Assembly: GCF_014646215.1 (NCBI RefSeq)
Contig: NZ_BMNA01000001.1
Location: 224,442 to 288,441 of the forward strand
Length of the DNA: 64,000 nt
Reading direction: 5' to 3'
Source: Nakamurella endophytica
Lineage (GTDB): Bacteria; Actinomycetota; Actinomycetes; Mycobacteriales; Nakamurellaceae
This document shows, in pieces, positions 54,853 to 64,000 of the stretch. Under the pieces are notes generated by a model. It did not search any database, was not told the origin of the DNA, and worked only from the letters and a program-made list of their open reading frames with translations. The stretch's first letter is position 1. The number at the start of each line of letters is the position of its first letter. The position numbers were made by a program, and so were the translations under genes.

Positions 54853-55677
54853 TCAGCCGGTCGCGATGGTCTTGAACGCCTGGACCTGGGCGGTCAGCGC
54901 CCGCTCGGTCGGCAGCCGCTCCATCGACGAGGCGCCGAAGAACCCGGCGACGCCCGTGGTGCGCGCCAGCACGTACGCCGCGTCCTCGGGTTCGGCGATC
55001 GGACCGCCGTGGCACAGCACCAGGACGTCGGCGCGCTCGGCGACCGCGGCGTCGCGCATGGCCTGCACCCGTTCCACCGCCTCGTCCAGCCCCGGTGCGG
55101 TGCGCGCTCCGATGGTGCCGGACGTGGTCAGCCCCATGTGCGGCACCAGCACGTCGGCACCGGCGGCGGCCATGGCGGCGGCCTGGTCGGGGTCGAAGAC
55201 GTACGGGCAGGTCACCATGTCGCGTTCCGCGGCCAGCCGCACCAGCTCGACCTCCAGGTCGAAGCCCATGCCGGTCTCCTCCAGGTTCTGCCGGAAGACC
55301 CCGTCGATCAGCCCCACCGTCGGGAAGTTCTGGATCCCGGAGAAGCCGGTCGCCGCCAGCTGGTCCAGGAACCGCGGCATCAACCGGAACGGGTCGGTCC
55401 CGCACACACCGGCGAGGACGGGGGTGTCCGCGACGACCGGCAGCACCTCCGCCGCCATCTCCAGCACGATGGCGTTGGCGTCGCCGTAGGGCATCAGCCC
55501 GGCCAGCGACCCGCGACCGGCCATCCGGTAGCGGCCGGAGTTGTAGATGATCACCAGGTCGGCCCCGCCGGCCTCGGCGCACTTGGCCGAGAGCCCGGTC
55601 CCGGCGCCGGCGCCGATCACCGGCCGGCCGGACGCCACCTGGGACCGCAGCCGCCGCAGCACCTCTGCCCGTTCCAT
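54853..55677 (-). CDS. Phosphoenolpyruvate-hydrolase-family TIM-barrel protein (Tm-1 C-terminal half type)
   Basis: A 274-residue TIM-barrel protein (Pfam PEP_hydrolase type). It shows [60 protein letters not shown] and [14 protein letters not shown]. In tomato Tm-1 this module is the C-terminal half of the viral resistance protein. The ATG overlaps the stop of the upstream UPF0261 gene by one base (TGATG), so the two halves are made together. No enzymatic reaction is established. Confidence 0.85.
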   Translation of the reverse strand: MERAEVLRRLRSQVASGRPVIGAGAGTGLSAKCAEAGGADLVIIYNSGRYRMAGRGSLAGLMPYGDANAIVLEMAAEVLPVVADTPVLAGVCGTDPFRLMPRFLDQLAATGFSGIQNFPTVGLIDGVFRQNLEETGMGFDLEVELVRLAAERDMVTCPYVFDPDQAAAMAAAGADVLVPHMGLTTSGTIGARTAPGLDEAVERVQAMRDAAVAERADVLVLCHGGPIAEPEDAAYVLARTTGVAGFFGASSMERLPTERALTAQVQAFKTIATG

Positions 55678-56924
55678 CAGCGCTCCTCCTCGACCGTCGC
55701 CGCGGTGATCATCTCGTGCAGGCGTTGCGCCATCGCCACCGCGAAGGCCGGGTCGTTCACGTGCTCCGGGCGCCGGTGGACCGGGACGCCCGAGCCCGCC
55801 AGCCCGGATTCCAGCGCCGACAGGCAGGCGGCGTCCGCAGCCGGGTCGGCGAACGGCATGTCCGGGGCGTCCAGCGCGCTCACCCCGCCCTCCGGCCAGA
55901 ACACCTCGGTGGGGCCGGTCGCGGCGGCCAGCTTGCCGGCGATCCGGCGGCCGAGCTCGGCCATCTCGTCCGCGGTCGTCCGCATCAAGGTGATGGTCGG
56001 GTTGTGGACGAACAGCGTGCGCCCGGCGAAGCGGTCCGGGACGGTCGCCTCCGGGCCGAAGTTGACCATGTCGAGCGCCCCCGGCGCCACCACCTGGGGC
56101 AGGCCGGCACGTCCGGCGGCCTCCAGCCGGTGCGGGCCCGCGGTCAGCACTCCCCCGACCAGGTCGTCGGCCATCTCGGTGGTGGTCAGGTCGAGGACGC
56201 CCGCGACCATCCGGGCCTCCGCGAGCGCCTCGAGCGCCCGCCCGCCGGCACCGGTGGCGTGGAAGACCAGGACCTCGTACCCCAGGCCGGTCAGGTGCTC
56301 CTGCGCCGCGACGACGGCGGGTGTGGTGACGCCGAACATCGAGGCGGCGACCAGGGGCCGCTCGTCCCCGGCCGCGGCGGCGCCCGCGCGCTCCCGGTGG
56401 GCCGCGGCCATCCCGACCGCGGCAGCGGCGGCGTTGCCCAGGATGGTCCGGGACACCCGGTTCACGCCGGCCACGTCGACCACCGAGTACAGGATGGCGA
56501 CGTCCTTGGCACCGACGTACGGCGAGACGTCGCCGGAGGCCATCGTGGACACCAGTAGCTTCGGGACGCCGATCGGCAGCTCGGCCATCGCGGCCGCGGC
56601 GATCGAGGAGTTCCCGGAGCCGCCGGCCGCGAGCAGCGCGTCGAGCCGGTCCTCCTGCAGCAGCCGGCGGGCCACGGCCGCCGCGCCGTGTCCCATGGCG
56701 GTCACGGCCGCCCCACGGTCGCCGGCGGCCCGCAGCGCCGCGCGGTCGGCGCCCGCGGCCGCGGCGACCTCGTCCGCGGTGACGTCGGGAGCCGCGCCCA
56801 CGGGATCGCCCAGGCCGACGTCGACCACCAGCGCGGTGGCGCCGGCGCGCCGTACCTGCGCCGCCAGGAAACCGATGTCCGGGCCCTTGGTGTCCAGGGT
56901 GCCCATGACCACGACGGTCGTCAC
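55677..56924 (-). CDS. Tm-1-like (UPF0261) ATP-binding protein
   Basis: A 415-residue UPF0261 protein homologous to the N-terminal half of tomato Tm-1, which inhibits tobamovirus replication and binds ATP. Typical segments are [60 protein letters not shown] and [18 protein letters not shown]. The GTG start has GGGGAGGACGAC upstream. It leads a three-gene unit with the TIM-barrel partner and a cupin. The bacterial role is unknown; related operons occur near catabolic genes in other soil bacteria. Confidence 0.87.
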   Translation of the reverse strand: MTTVVVMGTLDTKGPDIGFLAAQVRRAGATALVVDVGLGDPVGAAPDVTADEVAAAAGADRAALRAAGDRGAAVTAMGHGAAAVARRLLQEDRLDALLAAGGSGNSSIAAAAMAELPIGVPKLLVSTMASGDVSPYVGAKDVAILYSVVDVAGVNRVSRTILGNAAAAAVGMAAAHRERAGAAAAGDERPLVAASMFGVTTPAVVAAQEHLTGLGYEVLVFHATGAGGRALEALAEARMVAGVLDLTTTEMADDLVGGVLTAGPHRLEAAGRAGLPQVVAPGALDMVNFGPEATVPDRFAGRTLFVHNPTITLMRTTADEMAELGRRIAGKLAAATGPTEVFWPEGGVSALDAPDMPFADPAADAACLSALESGLAGSGVPVHRRPEHVNDPAFAVAMAQRLHEMITAATVEEER

Positions 56925-57006
56925 GTCGTCCTCCCCACGCTGCGGTCCTCGTCCCCGGCGGGCGGCGCCGGTGCCTGCACGACGCCCCGTCGGGGACGCG
57001 GCCGGA

Positions 57007-58104
57007 TCAGCCGGCGGACAGCCGCCGCGCCGCTCCGGCGACCCGCTCGTCCGTGGCGGTCAGTGCCACCCGCACGTGCCGCGCGCCGCCGGGTCCGTAG
57101 AACGTGCCCGGCGCGACGAGCACGCCGCGCTCGGCCAGCCGGTCGACCGACGTCATGGCCGGCTCGTCCCGGGTGCACCAGAGGTACAACCCGGCCTCGG
57201 AGTACGACACCGTGAACCCGGCGTCCTCGAGGGCGCCCTGCAGCACCCGCCGCCGGGCCGCGTACCGGTTGCGCTGGGCCAGCACGTGCCCGTCGTCGCC
57301 CAGCGCCGCGGCCGCCGCCGCCTGGATCGGTGCCGGCACCATCGCGCCCAGGTGCCGGCGCAGGCCGGTCAGCTCGGCGACCAGGTCCGGGTCCCCGGAG
57401 GCGAACCCCGCCCGGTAGCCGGCCAGGTTCGACCGCTTGGACAGCGAGTGCACCGCGAGCAGGCCGGTGTGGTCGCCGCCGCAGACGTCGGGGTGCAGCA
57501 CCGAGACGGGCGTGCTCTCCCAGCCCAGGTCCAGGTAGCACTCGTCCGAGGCCACCACGCAGCCGCGCGCCCGGGCCCAGGCGACCATCTTCGCGAGGTT
57601 CTCCGCCGACCGGACCCGCCCGGTCGGGTTCGACGGTGAGTTCAGCCAGAGCAGCGCCGGCCGTTCGGTGCCCATGCCGTGCAGCGAGTCGCTGCGCAGC
57701 ACCCGGCAGCCGGCGACCAGCGCGCCCACCTCGTACGTCGGGTAGGCGATCTCCGGGATGACCACCAGGTCGTCGGGACCGAGCCCGAGCTGCGACGGCA
57801 GCGAGGCGATGAACTCCTTGGACCCGACCGTCGGCAGGACGTTCTCGGGATCCAGGTCGGGCACCCCGTGCGCGCGCGCCAGCCACCCCGAGTACGCCCG
57901 GCGCAGCTGCGCGGTGCCGTGCACCGCGGGATAGCCGGGACTGTTCGACGCATCGGCCAGCGCCGCCCGGACGGGTGCCGGGACGATGTCGACCGGGGTG
58001 CCGATCGACAGGTCGACGATGCCGTCCGGATGCGCCCCGGCGACCCGGCGCGCGTCGTCGAGCTGGTCCCAGGGGAAGTCCGGCAGCCGCACCGACGTGG
58101 TCAC
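57007..58104 (-). CDS. dapC: Succinyldiaminopimelate aminotransferase
   Basis: A 365-residue fold-I PLP aminotransferase. Substrate and cofactor motifs are LSIGTPVDIVPAPVRAALAD, LLWLNSPSNPTGRVRS, VASDECYLDLGWE and the Schiff-base lysine in AVHSLSKRSNLAGYRAGF. It corresponds to Rv1178 (DapC) beside the ferredoxin in mycobacteria and links to dapD/dapE in this window. The GTG start lies 16 bases past the ferredoxin stop and lacks a strong ribosome-binding site, so it depends on upstream translation. Confidence 0.92.
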   Translation of the reverse strand: MTTSVRLPDFPWDQLDDARRVAGAHPDGIVDLSIGTPVDIVPAPVRAALADASNSPGYPAVHGTAQLRRAYSGWLARAHGVPDLDPENVLPTVGSKEFIASLPSQLGLGPDDLVVIPEIAYPTYEVGALVAGCRVLRSDSLHGMGTERPALLWLNSPSNPTGRVRSAENLAKMVAWARARGCVVASDECYLDLGWESTPVSVLHPDVCGGDHTGLLAVHSLSKRSNLAGYRAGFASGDPDLVAELTGLRRHLGAMVPAPIQAAAAAALGDDGHVLAQRNRYAARRRVLQGALEDAGFTVSYSEAGLYLWCTRDEPAMTSVDRLAERGVLVAPGTFYGPGGARHVRVALTATDERVAGAARRLSAG

Positions 58105-58120
58105 GACCGCACGCCCCCGC

Positions 58121-58447
58121 TCAGTGGCCCTCGCCCATCGGCGGCAGCGCGGAGACCAGGGGCACGTCGTTGCCGGTGCGACCGACCTTGGAGGCGCCGC
58201 CCGGCGACCCGAGGTCGTCGAAGAAGTCGACGTTGGCCTTGGTGTAGGGCGACCACTGCGCCGGCACGTCGTCCTCGTAGTAGATGGCCTCGACCGGGCA
58301 CACCGGCTCGCAGGCGCCGCAGTCGACGCACTCGTCGGGGTGGATGTACAGCATCCGGTCGCCCTCGTAGATGCAGTCGACGGGACACTCCTCGACGCAC
58401 GCCCGGTCGAGGACGTCCACGCAGGGCTCGGCAATCACATAGGTCAC
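58121..58447 (-). CDS. fdxA: Ferredoxin, 7Fe type
   Basis: A 108-residue ferredoxin with one 3Fe-4S and one 4Fe-4S cluster. The cysteines are in [20 protein letters not shown] and [20 protein letters not shown]. The C-terminal ~45 residues ([20 protein letters not shown]) are the usual FdxA tail. Such ferredoxins deliver electrons to P450s and dehydrogenases. The GTG overlaps the stop of the membrane gene by four bases, and GGAGAG lies about nine bases upstream. Confidence 0.95.
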   Translation of the reverse strand: MTYVIAEPCVDVLDRACVEECPVDCIYEGDRMLYIHPDECVDCGACEPVCPVEAIYYEDDVPAQWSPYTKANVDFFDDLGSPGGASKVGRTGNDVPLVSALPPMGEGH

Positions 58448-59046
58448 GGTGTCTCTCCAGGCAGGGGATCTGTACCGGCGCGGCTCCCGGGCGGCACGGA
58501 CTCGGTCGGCCCGCCCCGCGCCCCGGCGTCGCCAGTATCCACTGCCGGTCCGGCCCCCGGGAAACCGGACGGCGCCGGCCCGGCCGCAGCGGCCCGTACC
58601 CGGGCGCCCCAGGCCGACGTCACCGCCGCCGCCCCGCCGGCCCCGCCGAGCAGCATCAGCAGGACCAGCCGCCAGTCCCCCACGGCCAGCGTCACCTGCG
58701 GGTACAGCGGGTTGCGCTGCAGCGCGGTCCACGCGGTGACCGCGAACCAGGCGACCACCGGCGCGGCCGCCATCAGCAGCGAGCCGGTCAGGGCCAGGCA
58801 CCAGCGCGGCAGCACGACCACGGTGGCAGCGGCCAGGATCACGCTGATCGGCAGCGGGACGGCCCCGGCACGCAGCGGCAGGAACGCCACGACGACGGCG
58901 GCGACCAGCGCCGCCAGCACCGTGAGCACGGCCGCCATCGCCCAGTCGACCGGCGCGCCGGGACCGGGTCGGGCACCGCCCGGAGGTCCGGGCCGGGGCG
59001 GGACCGGTTGCGTCCCGGCGGCCCCGGACGGCTCCGGAACGGTCAC
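58444..59046 (-). CDS. Small membrane protein between mshB and fdxA
   Basis: A 200-residue protein with four membrane segments ([75 protein letters not shown]) and Pro/Gly-rich ends. Its place after mshB is that of Rv1171 in M. tuberculosis. No function is known. The GTG overlaps the mshB stop (GTGA) and its own stop overlaps the fdxA start. Confidence 0.75.
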   Translation of the reverse strand: MTVPEPSGAAGTQPVPPRPGPPGGARPGPGAPVDWAMAAVLTVLAALVAAVVVAFLPLRAGAVPLPISVILAAATVVVLPRWCLALTGSLLMAAAPVVAWFAVTAWTALQRNPLYPQVTLAVGDWRLVLLMLLGGAGGAAAVTSAWGARVRAAAAGPAPSGFPGAGPAVDTGDAGARGGPTESVPPGSRAGTDPLPGETP

Positions 59047-59879
59047 GGCAAGCCGGCGAACAGGTCGTCGACGACGCCGCCACCGGTGCCCACGCCGTGC
59101 AGCACCCGGTAGCACTCGACCGGCAGCAGCGGCTGCGCGAACCGGTTGGACAGCGTGAAGCCGCCCGGCAAGAGGTCCAGCTGCGTCCGGTGGGCGGCCA
59201 GCGCGCAGCCGCGGGCGTCGGCGTACCGCTCGACGTCGACGCGGATGTCCACGGCCTCGTCGTCGACCGTGAAGCCCAGGTCCTCGGGCCGGGCCGCGCG
59301 CAGCCCCGGGGGCACGGCCAGGGCCTGCAGCGCCTGCAGGCTCTCCCGGCGGGGCCGGACGACGGCCACCACCCGGTCCACGCCGGCCCGCACAGCGGCG
59401 GCGAGCCCGACGTCGTGGGTGGCGATGTGGTCCGGGTGGCCGTAGCCGCCGTCGGCGTCGTAGGTCGCCACCACCTGCGGCCGCACCTGCTCCAGCACCT
59501 CGGTGAGCGCGGCGACCGCCTCCTCGTGGGCCGGGCCGCCGGTCCGCGCCCGGTGGAACGCCCGCGGGTGGGCGGCCGACGGCGTGCCGACCATCCCCGA
59601 GTCGCGGTAGGTGCCCAGCCCGCCCAGCCACCGGTGGTCGTCGACGCCCAGGCAGGCGCAGGCCCGCTCGAGCTCGGTCAGCCGGTAGCCGCCCAGCTGG
59701 TCGGCCACCGGCGCGGCCAGCCCGGCGAGCTCCGGCGGGATGACCTCGCCCTCCTCGCCGAGGGTCGCGGTGATCAGGCAGACCCGTGCCCCCTCGGCGG
59801 CGTACCGGGCCAGCGTCCCGGCCATGGTGATCGACTCGTCGTCGGGGTGCGCGTGCACGGCCAGCAGGGTGCGGGTCAC
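59043..59879 (-). CDS. mshB: N-acetyl-1-D-myo-inositol-2-amino-2-deoxyglucopyranoside deacetylase
   Basis: A 278-residue zinc deacetylase in mycothiol synthesis. The metal motif is [20 protein letters not shown] and the second histidine site [38 protein letters not shown] and [16 protein letters not shown] follow. Mycothiol is the actinobacterial thiol, so this is a lineage marker. TAGGGT lies six bases before the GTG with no Shine-Dalgarno, so the operon mshB-membrane gene-fdxA-dapC probably starts as a leaderless mRNA. Confidence 0.94.
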   Translation of the reverse strand: MTRTLLAVHAHPDDESITMAGTLARYAAEGARVCLITATLGEEGEVIPPELAGLAAPVADQLGGYRLTELERACACLGVDDHRWLGGLGTYRDSGMVGTPSAAHPRAFHRARTGGPAHEEAVAALTEVLEQVRPQVVATYDADGGYGHPDHIATHDVGLAAAVRAGVDRVVAVVRPRRESLQALQALAVPPGLRAARPEDLGFTVDDEAVDIRVDVERYADARGCALAAHRTQLDLLPGGFTLSNRFAQPLLPVECYRVLHGVGTGGGVVDDLFAGLP

Positions 59880-59885
59880 CCGACC

Positions 59886-59891
59886 ACCCTA
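59886..59891 (-). promoter_or_regulatory. -10 hexamer of mshB
   Basis: TAGGGT on the minus strand is followed by six bases and the mshB GTG. Confidence 0.5.
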
Positions 59892-60009
59892 GGTGTCACC
59901 GGCCGGACGGCCGCCTGGCCGGTCGCGCCGGCCAGCGACCGATTCGCCGGGCGGCGCTGCCGGTGCGCCGGGTCAGCGCCGCAGTCCGCCGGCGCGGTAG
60001 GTGCGCCGG

Positions 60010-61956
60010 TCAGAAGACCTGGTACTCGTCCTCGTCGACGCCGACCCCGGCGGCCAGCAGCACGTCGCGCTGGTGCCGGCGCCGGGCCTGCTCCTCCGGG
60101 TCCGGCACGGGCACGGCCGCCAGCAGCCGCTTGGTGTAGTCGTCGACGGGCTGCGCCAGGATCTGCTCCCGGGTGCCGAGCTCGACGAGCCGGCCGTGCC
60201 GCATGACCGCGATGCGCCGGGCGAGGATCTCGACCACGGCCAGGTCGTGGGTGACGAAGAGGCAGGCGAAACCCTGCTCGCGCTGCAGGTCCTGGAACAG
60301 CTGGAGCACCCGGGCCTGCACCGACACGTCGAGTGCCGAGGTGGGCTCGTCGGCGATCAGCAGCTTGGGGCTCAGGGCCAGCGCGCGGGCGATGCCGACC
60401 CGCTGCCGCTGCCCGCCGGAGAGCTCGTGCGGGTAGCGGTTGCGCATGGCCCTGGCCAGGTGCACCTGGTCCAGCAGCGCCTCGACCCGCTTGGACAGCT
60501 CGGCGCCCTTGACCTTCTCGTGCAGCATGATCGGCTCGCCGATCGACTCGCCGATCGGCAGCCGGGGGTTCAGGGACGACCCGGGGTCCTGGAAGACGAA
60601 GCTGACGTCGCGTCGGATCGGCCGCAGATCCCGGTTCTTGGCGCCGACGATGGTGGTCCCGACCACCGTCGCCGTGCCCTCGACCACCGGCAGCAGGCCG
60701 ACGAGCGCCCGGCCCAGCGTGGTCTTGCCGGAGCCGGACTCGCCGACCAGGCCGACCACCTCGCCCTGGCCGATCTGCAGCGTGAAGTCGCTGACCGCGC
60801 GGAAGGCCGGGGTGCGCCCGCGCTTGGGGTACTCGACGCTGGCGTTCTGCAGGTCGACGACGACCGGCACGCCGGGCTGGATCCCGGCCCGGCGGGTGGG
60901 ATCGCCGGCATCGGCCGGCCTGGGCAGCACCACGTGCGTGCCGACCGGCGAAGAGCCGTGGTGGTCGGCGGGCCCGGCCGGGCCACCGGAACTGGGCGCG
61001 GTCGTGGTGCCGGTGGTGGTCGTGGTACCGACGGTGGTGCCGACGGCCGTGCCGGTGGCGTCGACCCCGCCGAGCGCTTCCGCGACCTCCTCGGCCAGGT
61101 CGTCGGCGACCTCGACGCCCTCGTCGGCGACGACGGAGCCCAGGTGGGGCACGGCGCCCAGCAGCTGCCGGGTGTACTCGTGCTGGGGCCGGTGGAAGAT
61201 CTCGTCCGCGGTGCCGGACTCGACGATCCGGCCGTCCTTCATCACCACGATGCGGTCGGCCATGTCGGCGACCACGCCCATGTCGTGGGTGATCAGCACG
61301 ATCGACGCGGAGATGCGGTTCTTCAGGTCCCGCATGAGCTTGAGGATCTCGGCCTGCACGGTGACGTCGAGCGCGGTGGTCGGCTCGTCGGCGATGAGCA
61401 GCTTGGGATCCATGGCCAGCGACTGGGCGATCATGGCGCGCTGCCGCTGGCCGCCGGAGAGCTGGTGCGGGTAGGAGTCGACGCGGCGCTCGGGGTCCGG
61501 GATCTCGACCAGCTTGAGCAGCTCGATGGCACGCTCGCGGGCGGCGTGTGGCGCCATGGCCCGGTGGCTGCGCAGCATCTCGGAAATCTGGAACCCGATC
61601 GTGTAGACGGGGTTCAGCGCCGTCATCGGCTCCTGGAAGATGACCGAGATGTCCTTGCCGCGGATGCCGCGCAGGTAGTGCTGCGGCGCCCCGACGATCT
61701 CCCGGTCACCGAGCTTGATCGACCCGCTGGTGTGCGAGTTCTTCGGCAGCAGGCCCATCAGCGACATGGCCGTCGTCGACTTGCCCGACCCGGACTCGCC
61801 GACCAGCGACAGGACCTCGCCGGCCCGCAGGTCGAACTCCGCGTCGATCACCGCGGGGTACCAGGTGCCGTCCACCCAGAACTCGATGTTCAGGTCCCGG
61901 ACGCTGAGCACGGTCGGCGCGGACGTCAGGTCCTTGCGGTCGACGGTGGCGGTCAT
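60010..61956 (-). CDS. Fused double ATPase of a peptide ABC transporter
   Basis: A 648-residue protein with two complete Opp/Dpp ATPase domains. Each has Walker A GESGSGKST (or KTT), the signature LSGGQRQR and Walker B LLIADEPTTALD/LLIADEPTSALD. Domain one covers about residues 15-270, domain two about 375-630. A Thr/Gly/Pro-rich linker (GTTVGTTTTTGTTTAPSSGG) joins them. GAGAGGAAC precedes the ATG. The matching permease genes lie beyond a plus-strand PH-domain gene, so this ATPase needs its own promoter. Confidence 0.94.
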   Translation of the reverse strand: MTATVDRKDLTSAPTVLSVRDLNIEFWVDGTWYPAVIDAEFDLRAGEVLSLVGESGSGKSTTAMSLMGLLPKNSHTSGSIKLGDREIVGAPQHYLRGIRGKDISVIFQEPMTALNPVYTIGFQISEMLRSHRAMAPHAARERAIELLKLVEIPDPERRVDSYPHQLSGGQRQRAMIAQSLAMDPKLLIADEPTTALDVTVQAEILKLMRDLKNRISASIVLITHDMGVVADMADRIVVMKDGRIVESGTADEIFHRPQHEYTRQLLGAVPHLGSVVADEGVEVADDLAEEVAEALGGVDATGTAVGTTVGTTTTTGTTTAPSSGGPAGPADHHGSSPVGTHVVLPRPADAGDPTRRAGIQPGVPVVVDLQNASVEYPKRGRTPAFRAVSDFTLQIGQGEVVGLVGESGSGKTTLGRALVGLLPVVEGTATVVGTTIVGAKNRDLRPIRRDVSFVFQDPGSSLNPRLPIGESIGEPIMLHEKVKGAELSKRVEALLDQVHLARAMRNRYPHELSGGQRQRVGIARALALSPKLLIADEPTSALDVSVQARVLQLFQDLQREQGFACLFVTHDLAVVEILARRIAVMRHGRLVELGTREQILAQPVDDYTKRLLAAVPVPDPEEQARRRHQRDVLLAAGVGVDEDEYQVF

Positions 61957-62072
61957 CGTGCGTTCCTCTCGACGGCGGTGGGCGTGCGACCGCCCGGTCC
62001 AGTGTGCGCGTGGGGCGCGTCCGGTGTGCGAGGGCACCGGGGCGGACGGCTGCGCGGTGCCAGACTGGCGGG

Positions 62073-62678
62073 ATGCGCAGCGTCTACCGGCCGGCGTTCG
62101 GCAAGGTGCTGGCGGCCCTGGTCGCAGTGGTGTGTGCGGTGGGCCTGGTGGTCATCTCCGCGCACGACGGCGTGCCCGGCTTCGCCCGGTCCGCCCCGTG
62201 GCTGCTGCTGGCCGCCGGCGCCGCCTGGGCGCTGTTCTGGCGGCCGGAGGTGGTCGTCGACGACGCAGGCGTGCACCTGGCGAACGTGCTGCGGACCGTC
62301 GACCTGCCCTGGCCGAGCATCCAGCGGATCGACACCAAGTGGGCGCTGGCGCTGACCACCCGCTACGGCACCTACACCGCCTGGGCGGCGCCGGCACCGA
62401 GCCGCTGGGCGCACCGCGACCTGTCCCCCGGCGACCTGCGGCACCTGCCGGAGTCGACCTATGGCGCCGGCGCCAGCATCCGCCCGGGCGACTCCCCGCA
62501 CTCCCCGTCCGGCCAGGCGGCACTGGCCGTCCGGCGCCGCTGGGAAGAGCTCCGCGACGCCGGCCACCTGGACGACCCGCGGCTGGAGTTCGACCGGCCG
62601 CCGGTCACCTGGCACCGCACGACGATCGCCGCCGCGGTGGTGCTGGTGGTCCTGGGCGTGCTCGCCGCGCTGGTCTGA
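62073..62678 (+). CDS. Membrane protein with PH-like domain
   Basis: A 201-residue protein. Two membrane segments near the start (AALVAVVCAVGLVVISAHDG and PWLLLAAGAAWALFW) precede a PH-like strand set (EVVVDDAGVHLANVLRTVDL, PWPSIQRIDTKWALALTTR), and a third segment ends the protein (TIAAAVVLVVLGVLAALV). Small proteins of this kind are common and uncharacterised in actinobacteria. The ATG lies six bases after CAGACT. It is inserted, on the opposite strand, between the ATPase and permease genes of the ABC transporter. Confidence 0.75.
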   Translation: MRSVYRPAFGKVLAALVAVVCAVGLVVISAHDGVPGFARSAPWLLLAAGAAWALFWRPEVVVDDAGVHLANVLRTVDLPWPSIQRIDTKWALALTTRYGTYTAWAAPAPSRWAHRDLSPGDLRHLPESTYGAGASIRPGDSPHSPSGQAALAVRRRWEELRDAGHLDDPRLEFDRPPVTWHRTTIAAAVVLVVLGVLAALV

Positions 62679-62724
62679 CCGGGCGGTGTCCGGGCGGCTC
62701 GGGTCCGCCCGGGCGGCGACTGGC

Positions 62725-62752
62725 CGGCCGGCCGGGAGCACCCGGCCGGCCG
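62725..62752. terminator. Strong bidirectional terminator
   Basis: CGGCCGGCCGGG (62725-62736) and CCCGGCCGGCCG (62741-62752) form a perfect 12-base stem with loop AGCA. It follows the PH-domain gene and the convergent permease gene. Confidence 0.7.
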
Positions 62753-62767
62753 CGGACGTCGCCACGC

Positions 62768-63877
62768 CTAGAGCCCCACCGCCGGCGAGGGCGGTGCCGC
62801 GGTCTCGTGGGTCGACAGCTCCGCCTTGGCGGAGGTGGCCCGGTCCGCCCGCAGCGCGCGGGCCTTGGGGATGCGCTTCTGCTTGGGGTCGAACGCGTCG
62901 CGCAGACCGTCACCGATGAAGTTGATGCACAGCACGATGATGATGATGAAGATGCCCGGCCAGACGAACAGCCACGGCCGGAACGAGAACGACTGCGCGT
63001 AGGCGCTGATCAGCGAGCCCAGCGACAGGTCGGGCAGCCGGATGCCGAAGCCGAGGAACGACAGCGCCGCCTCGGACAGGATGCCGGCGCCCATCAGCAG
63101 CGTGGTGTTGACGGCGATGATGCCGACGGTGTTCGGCAGGATGTGCTTGAAGATGATCCGCCGGTCGGACGCGCCGGCCACCCGGGCGGCGTCGACGAAC
63201 TCCCGCTCCCGCAGCGCCAGGAACTCGCCGCGGACCAGCCGGGCCAGCGTCGTCCAGGACAGCAGGCCGAGCGCCAGGGCCACCGACCAGATGCCGTGGG
63301 CGTTGAGCACGAAGCCCAGCACCGCGGTGATCAGGATGATCGGGAGCGTGATGATCAGGTCGGTGAACCGCATCAGCACGGCGTCGACCCAGCCGCGGTA
63401 GTACCCGGCGACGGCGCCGATGACCACGCCGATCACCGTCGACAGCAGGCCCAGGATCAGGATGACCACGATGGTCTGCTGGGTGCCGCGCATGACGGCC
63501 GCGAACAGGTCGAGGCCGGTCTCGTCCTGGCCGAACGGGTGGATGCCCCACGCCCAGCCGTGGCCGCCGAACAGGCCGGGCACCGACATCGTCGGCTCGC
63601 CCTGCGGGTTGTACGGGTCCGGCAGGTCGGTGTACTTCCAGTGGTACCAGCCAGGGATCGGACCCCAGCCGATGCTCGTCGCGGCCAGCAGGATCACCAG
63701 GATCAGCACGACCAGCGAGATCATCGCGCCCTTGTGGCGGAGGAAGCGCTTGCGGACGATCTGTCCCTGGGACAGGCCCGCGACTTCCTTCTGCTCCAGC
63801 GAGCCGGTCTCCTCCGGGGGCGCCGGCGGTCCCGACTGCTGCGGGTCCGCGCCGGTGCCGGTGCGCGTCGTCGTCAT
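62768..63877 (-). CDS. Peptide ABC transporter permease, OppC/DppC type
   Basis: A 369-residue permease. The N-terminal cytoplasmic tail and TM1 (KGAMISLVVLILVILLAATS) lead to the family domain with GTDETGLD-like FGQDETGLDLFAAVMRGTQQ and the EAA loop FVDAARVAGASDRRIIFKHI followed by LPNT. The C-terminal ~35 residues are a polar tail. The ATG overlaps the stop of the next permease gene (ATGA). It is the partner of the fused ATPase at 60010-61956. Confidence 0.93.
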   Translation of the reverse strand: MTTTRTGTGADPQQSGPPAPPEETGSLEQKEVAGLSQGQIVRKRFLRHKGAMISLVVLILVILLAATSIGWGPIPGWYHWKYTDLPDPYNPQGEPTMSVPGLFGGHGWAWGIHPFGQDETGLDLFAAVMRGTQQTIVVILILGLLSTVIGVVIGAVAGYYRGWVDAVLMRFTDLIITLPIILITAVLGFVLNAHGIWSVALALGLLSWTTLARLVRGEFLALREREFVDAARVAGASDRRIIFKHILPNTVGIIAVNTTLLMGAGILSEAALSFLGFGIRLPDLSLGSLISAYAQSFSFRPWLFVWPGIFIIIIVLCINFIGDGLRDAFDPKQKRIPKARALRADRATSAKAELSTHETAAPPSPAVGL

Positions 63878-64000
63878 GCTGAACCCACCCTGATTCTCGG
63901 ATCGAGCGCCGCGTACGCGAGGTCGGCGAGGATGTTGAAGACCACCGCCACGAGCGCCGTGATGAGGAAGAACGCCATCACCGGATTGGGGTCGTAGTTA
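63874..64000 (-). CDS. Peptide ABC transporter permease, OppB/DppB type, C-terminal end
   Basis: Only the last 41 residues are inside the window. They read NYDPNPVMAFFLITALVAVV, then FNILADLAYAALDPRIRVG, the usual end of DppB/OppB permeases. The gene continues to the right of the window. It overlaps oppC by four bases, confirming a permease operon. Confidence 0.85.
   Translation of the reverse strand, partial: NYDPNPVMAFFLITALVAVVFNILADLAYAALDPRIRVGSA

Noticed and set aside
54364..57639. 1091-codon plus-strand frame across the Tm-1-like operon
   Set aside because: Overlaps four recognisable minus-strand genes and shows no family motif.

Overview
The window is a gene-dense, very GC-rich actinobacterial chromosome segment. 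Gene order and content (secA-hpf-comF-lpqB-mtrB-mtrA-tmk-ahcY, a pyrR-led pyrimidine operon with an Rv1382-like gene, bldD, mycothiol deacetylase mshB, a 7Fe ferredoxin beside dapC) match high-GC Actinobacteria. I infer a Nakamurella/Frankia-like relative of the mycobacteria rather than Mycobacterium itself, because the conserved blocks are interrupted by unrelated genes. I see no rRNA, tRNA, CRISPR array, prophage or insertion sequence. GTG starts and 1-4 base stop/start overlaps (ATGA, GTGA, TGATG) are common.

Layout. 1-18000: end of a LysM protein, an Rv3235-like gene, then mostly minus-strand export, envelope and signalling genes: secA, hpf, comF, lpqB-mtrB-mtrA, tmk, ahcY. Among them sit a membrane gene, an FKBP prolyl isomerase, a truncated globin and a lipoprotein. 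18000-26600: an MFS transporter diverging from a LacI regulator across tandem operators, an S53 (sedolisin) protease, ilvD, a LysR regulator diverging from an EamA transporter, and an EmrB/QacA-type MFS pump. 26700-37100: the complete de novo UMP operon except pyrE (pyrR-pyrB-pyrC-Rv1382-like-carA-carB-pyrD-pyrF, all overlapping or closely spaced), with a PyrR-binding loop just before the pyrR Shine-Dalgarno and a terminator after pyrF. 37500-40340: bldD, nusB, efp and an M24 Xaa-Pro peptidase. 40500-44140: a phosphotransferase with an internal repeat, then a three-gene cassette (DUF1190-like lipoprotein, glutathionylspermidine-synthase-like ATP-grasp ligase, DUF350 membrane protein). 44250-47260: aroC-aroK-aroB. 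47380-58100: an esterase, a LOG protein, lysine/diaminopimelate genes (dapE, dapD, dapC), a CHAD protein, and an operon carrying the two halves of tomato Tm-1 as separate genes plus a cupin. 58100-64000: mshB-membrane protein-fdxA-dapC in overlapping order, then a peptide ABC transporter (fused double ATPase, permease, end of a second permease), with a small PH-domain gene inserted between its parts.

The most useful new reading is at gene starts. At least ten genes have a TANNNT -10 hexamer 6-8 bases before the start codon and no Shine-Dalgarno, the signature of leaderless mRNA. This revises several starts (EamA, LOG) and shows two divergent leaderless genes sharing a 23-base intergenic region. 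The LacI regulator has only a CTG start that preserves its DNA-binding helix. The FKBP/globin gap is filled by a 26-base palindrome-containing tandem array that begins inside the FKBP stop region. The Tm-1-like operon and the DUF1190/GSP/DUF350 cassette are the best candidates for poorly described systems.
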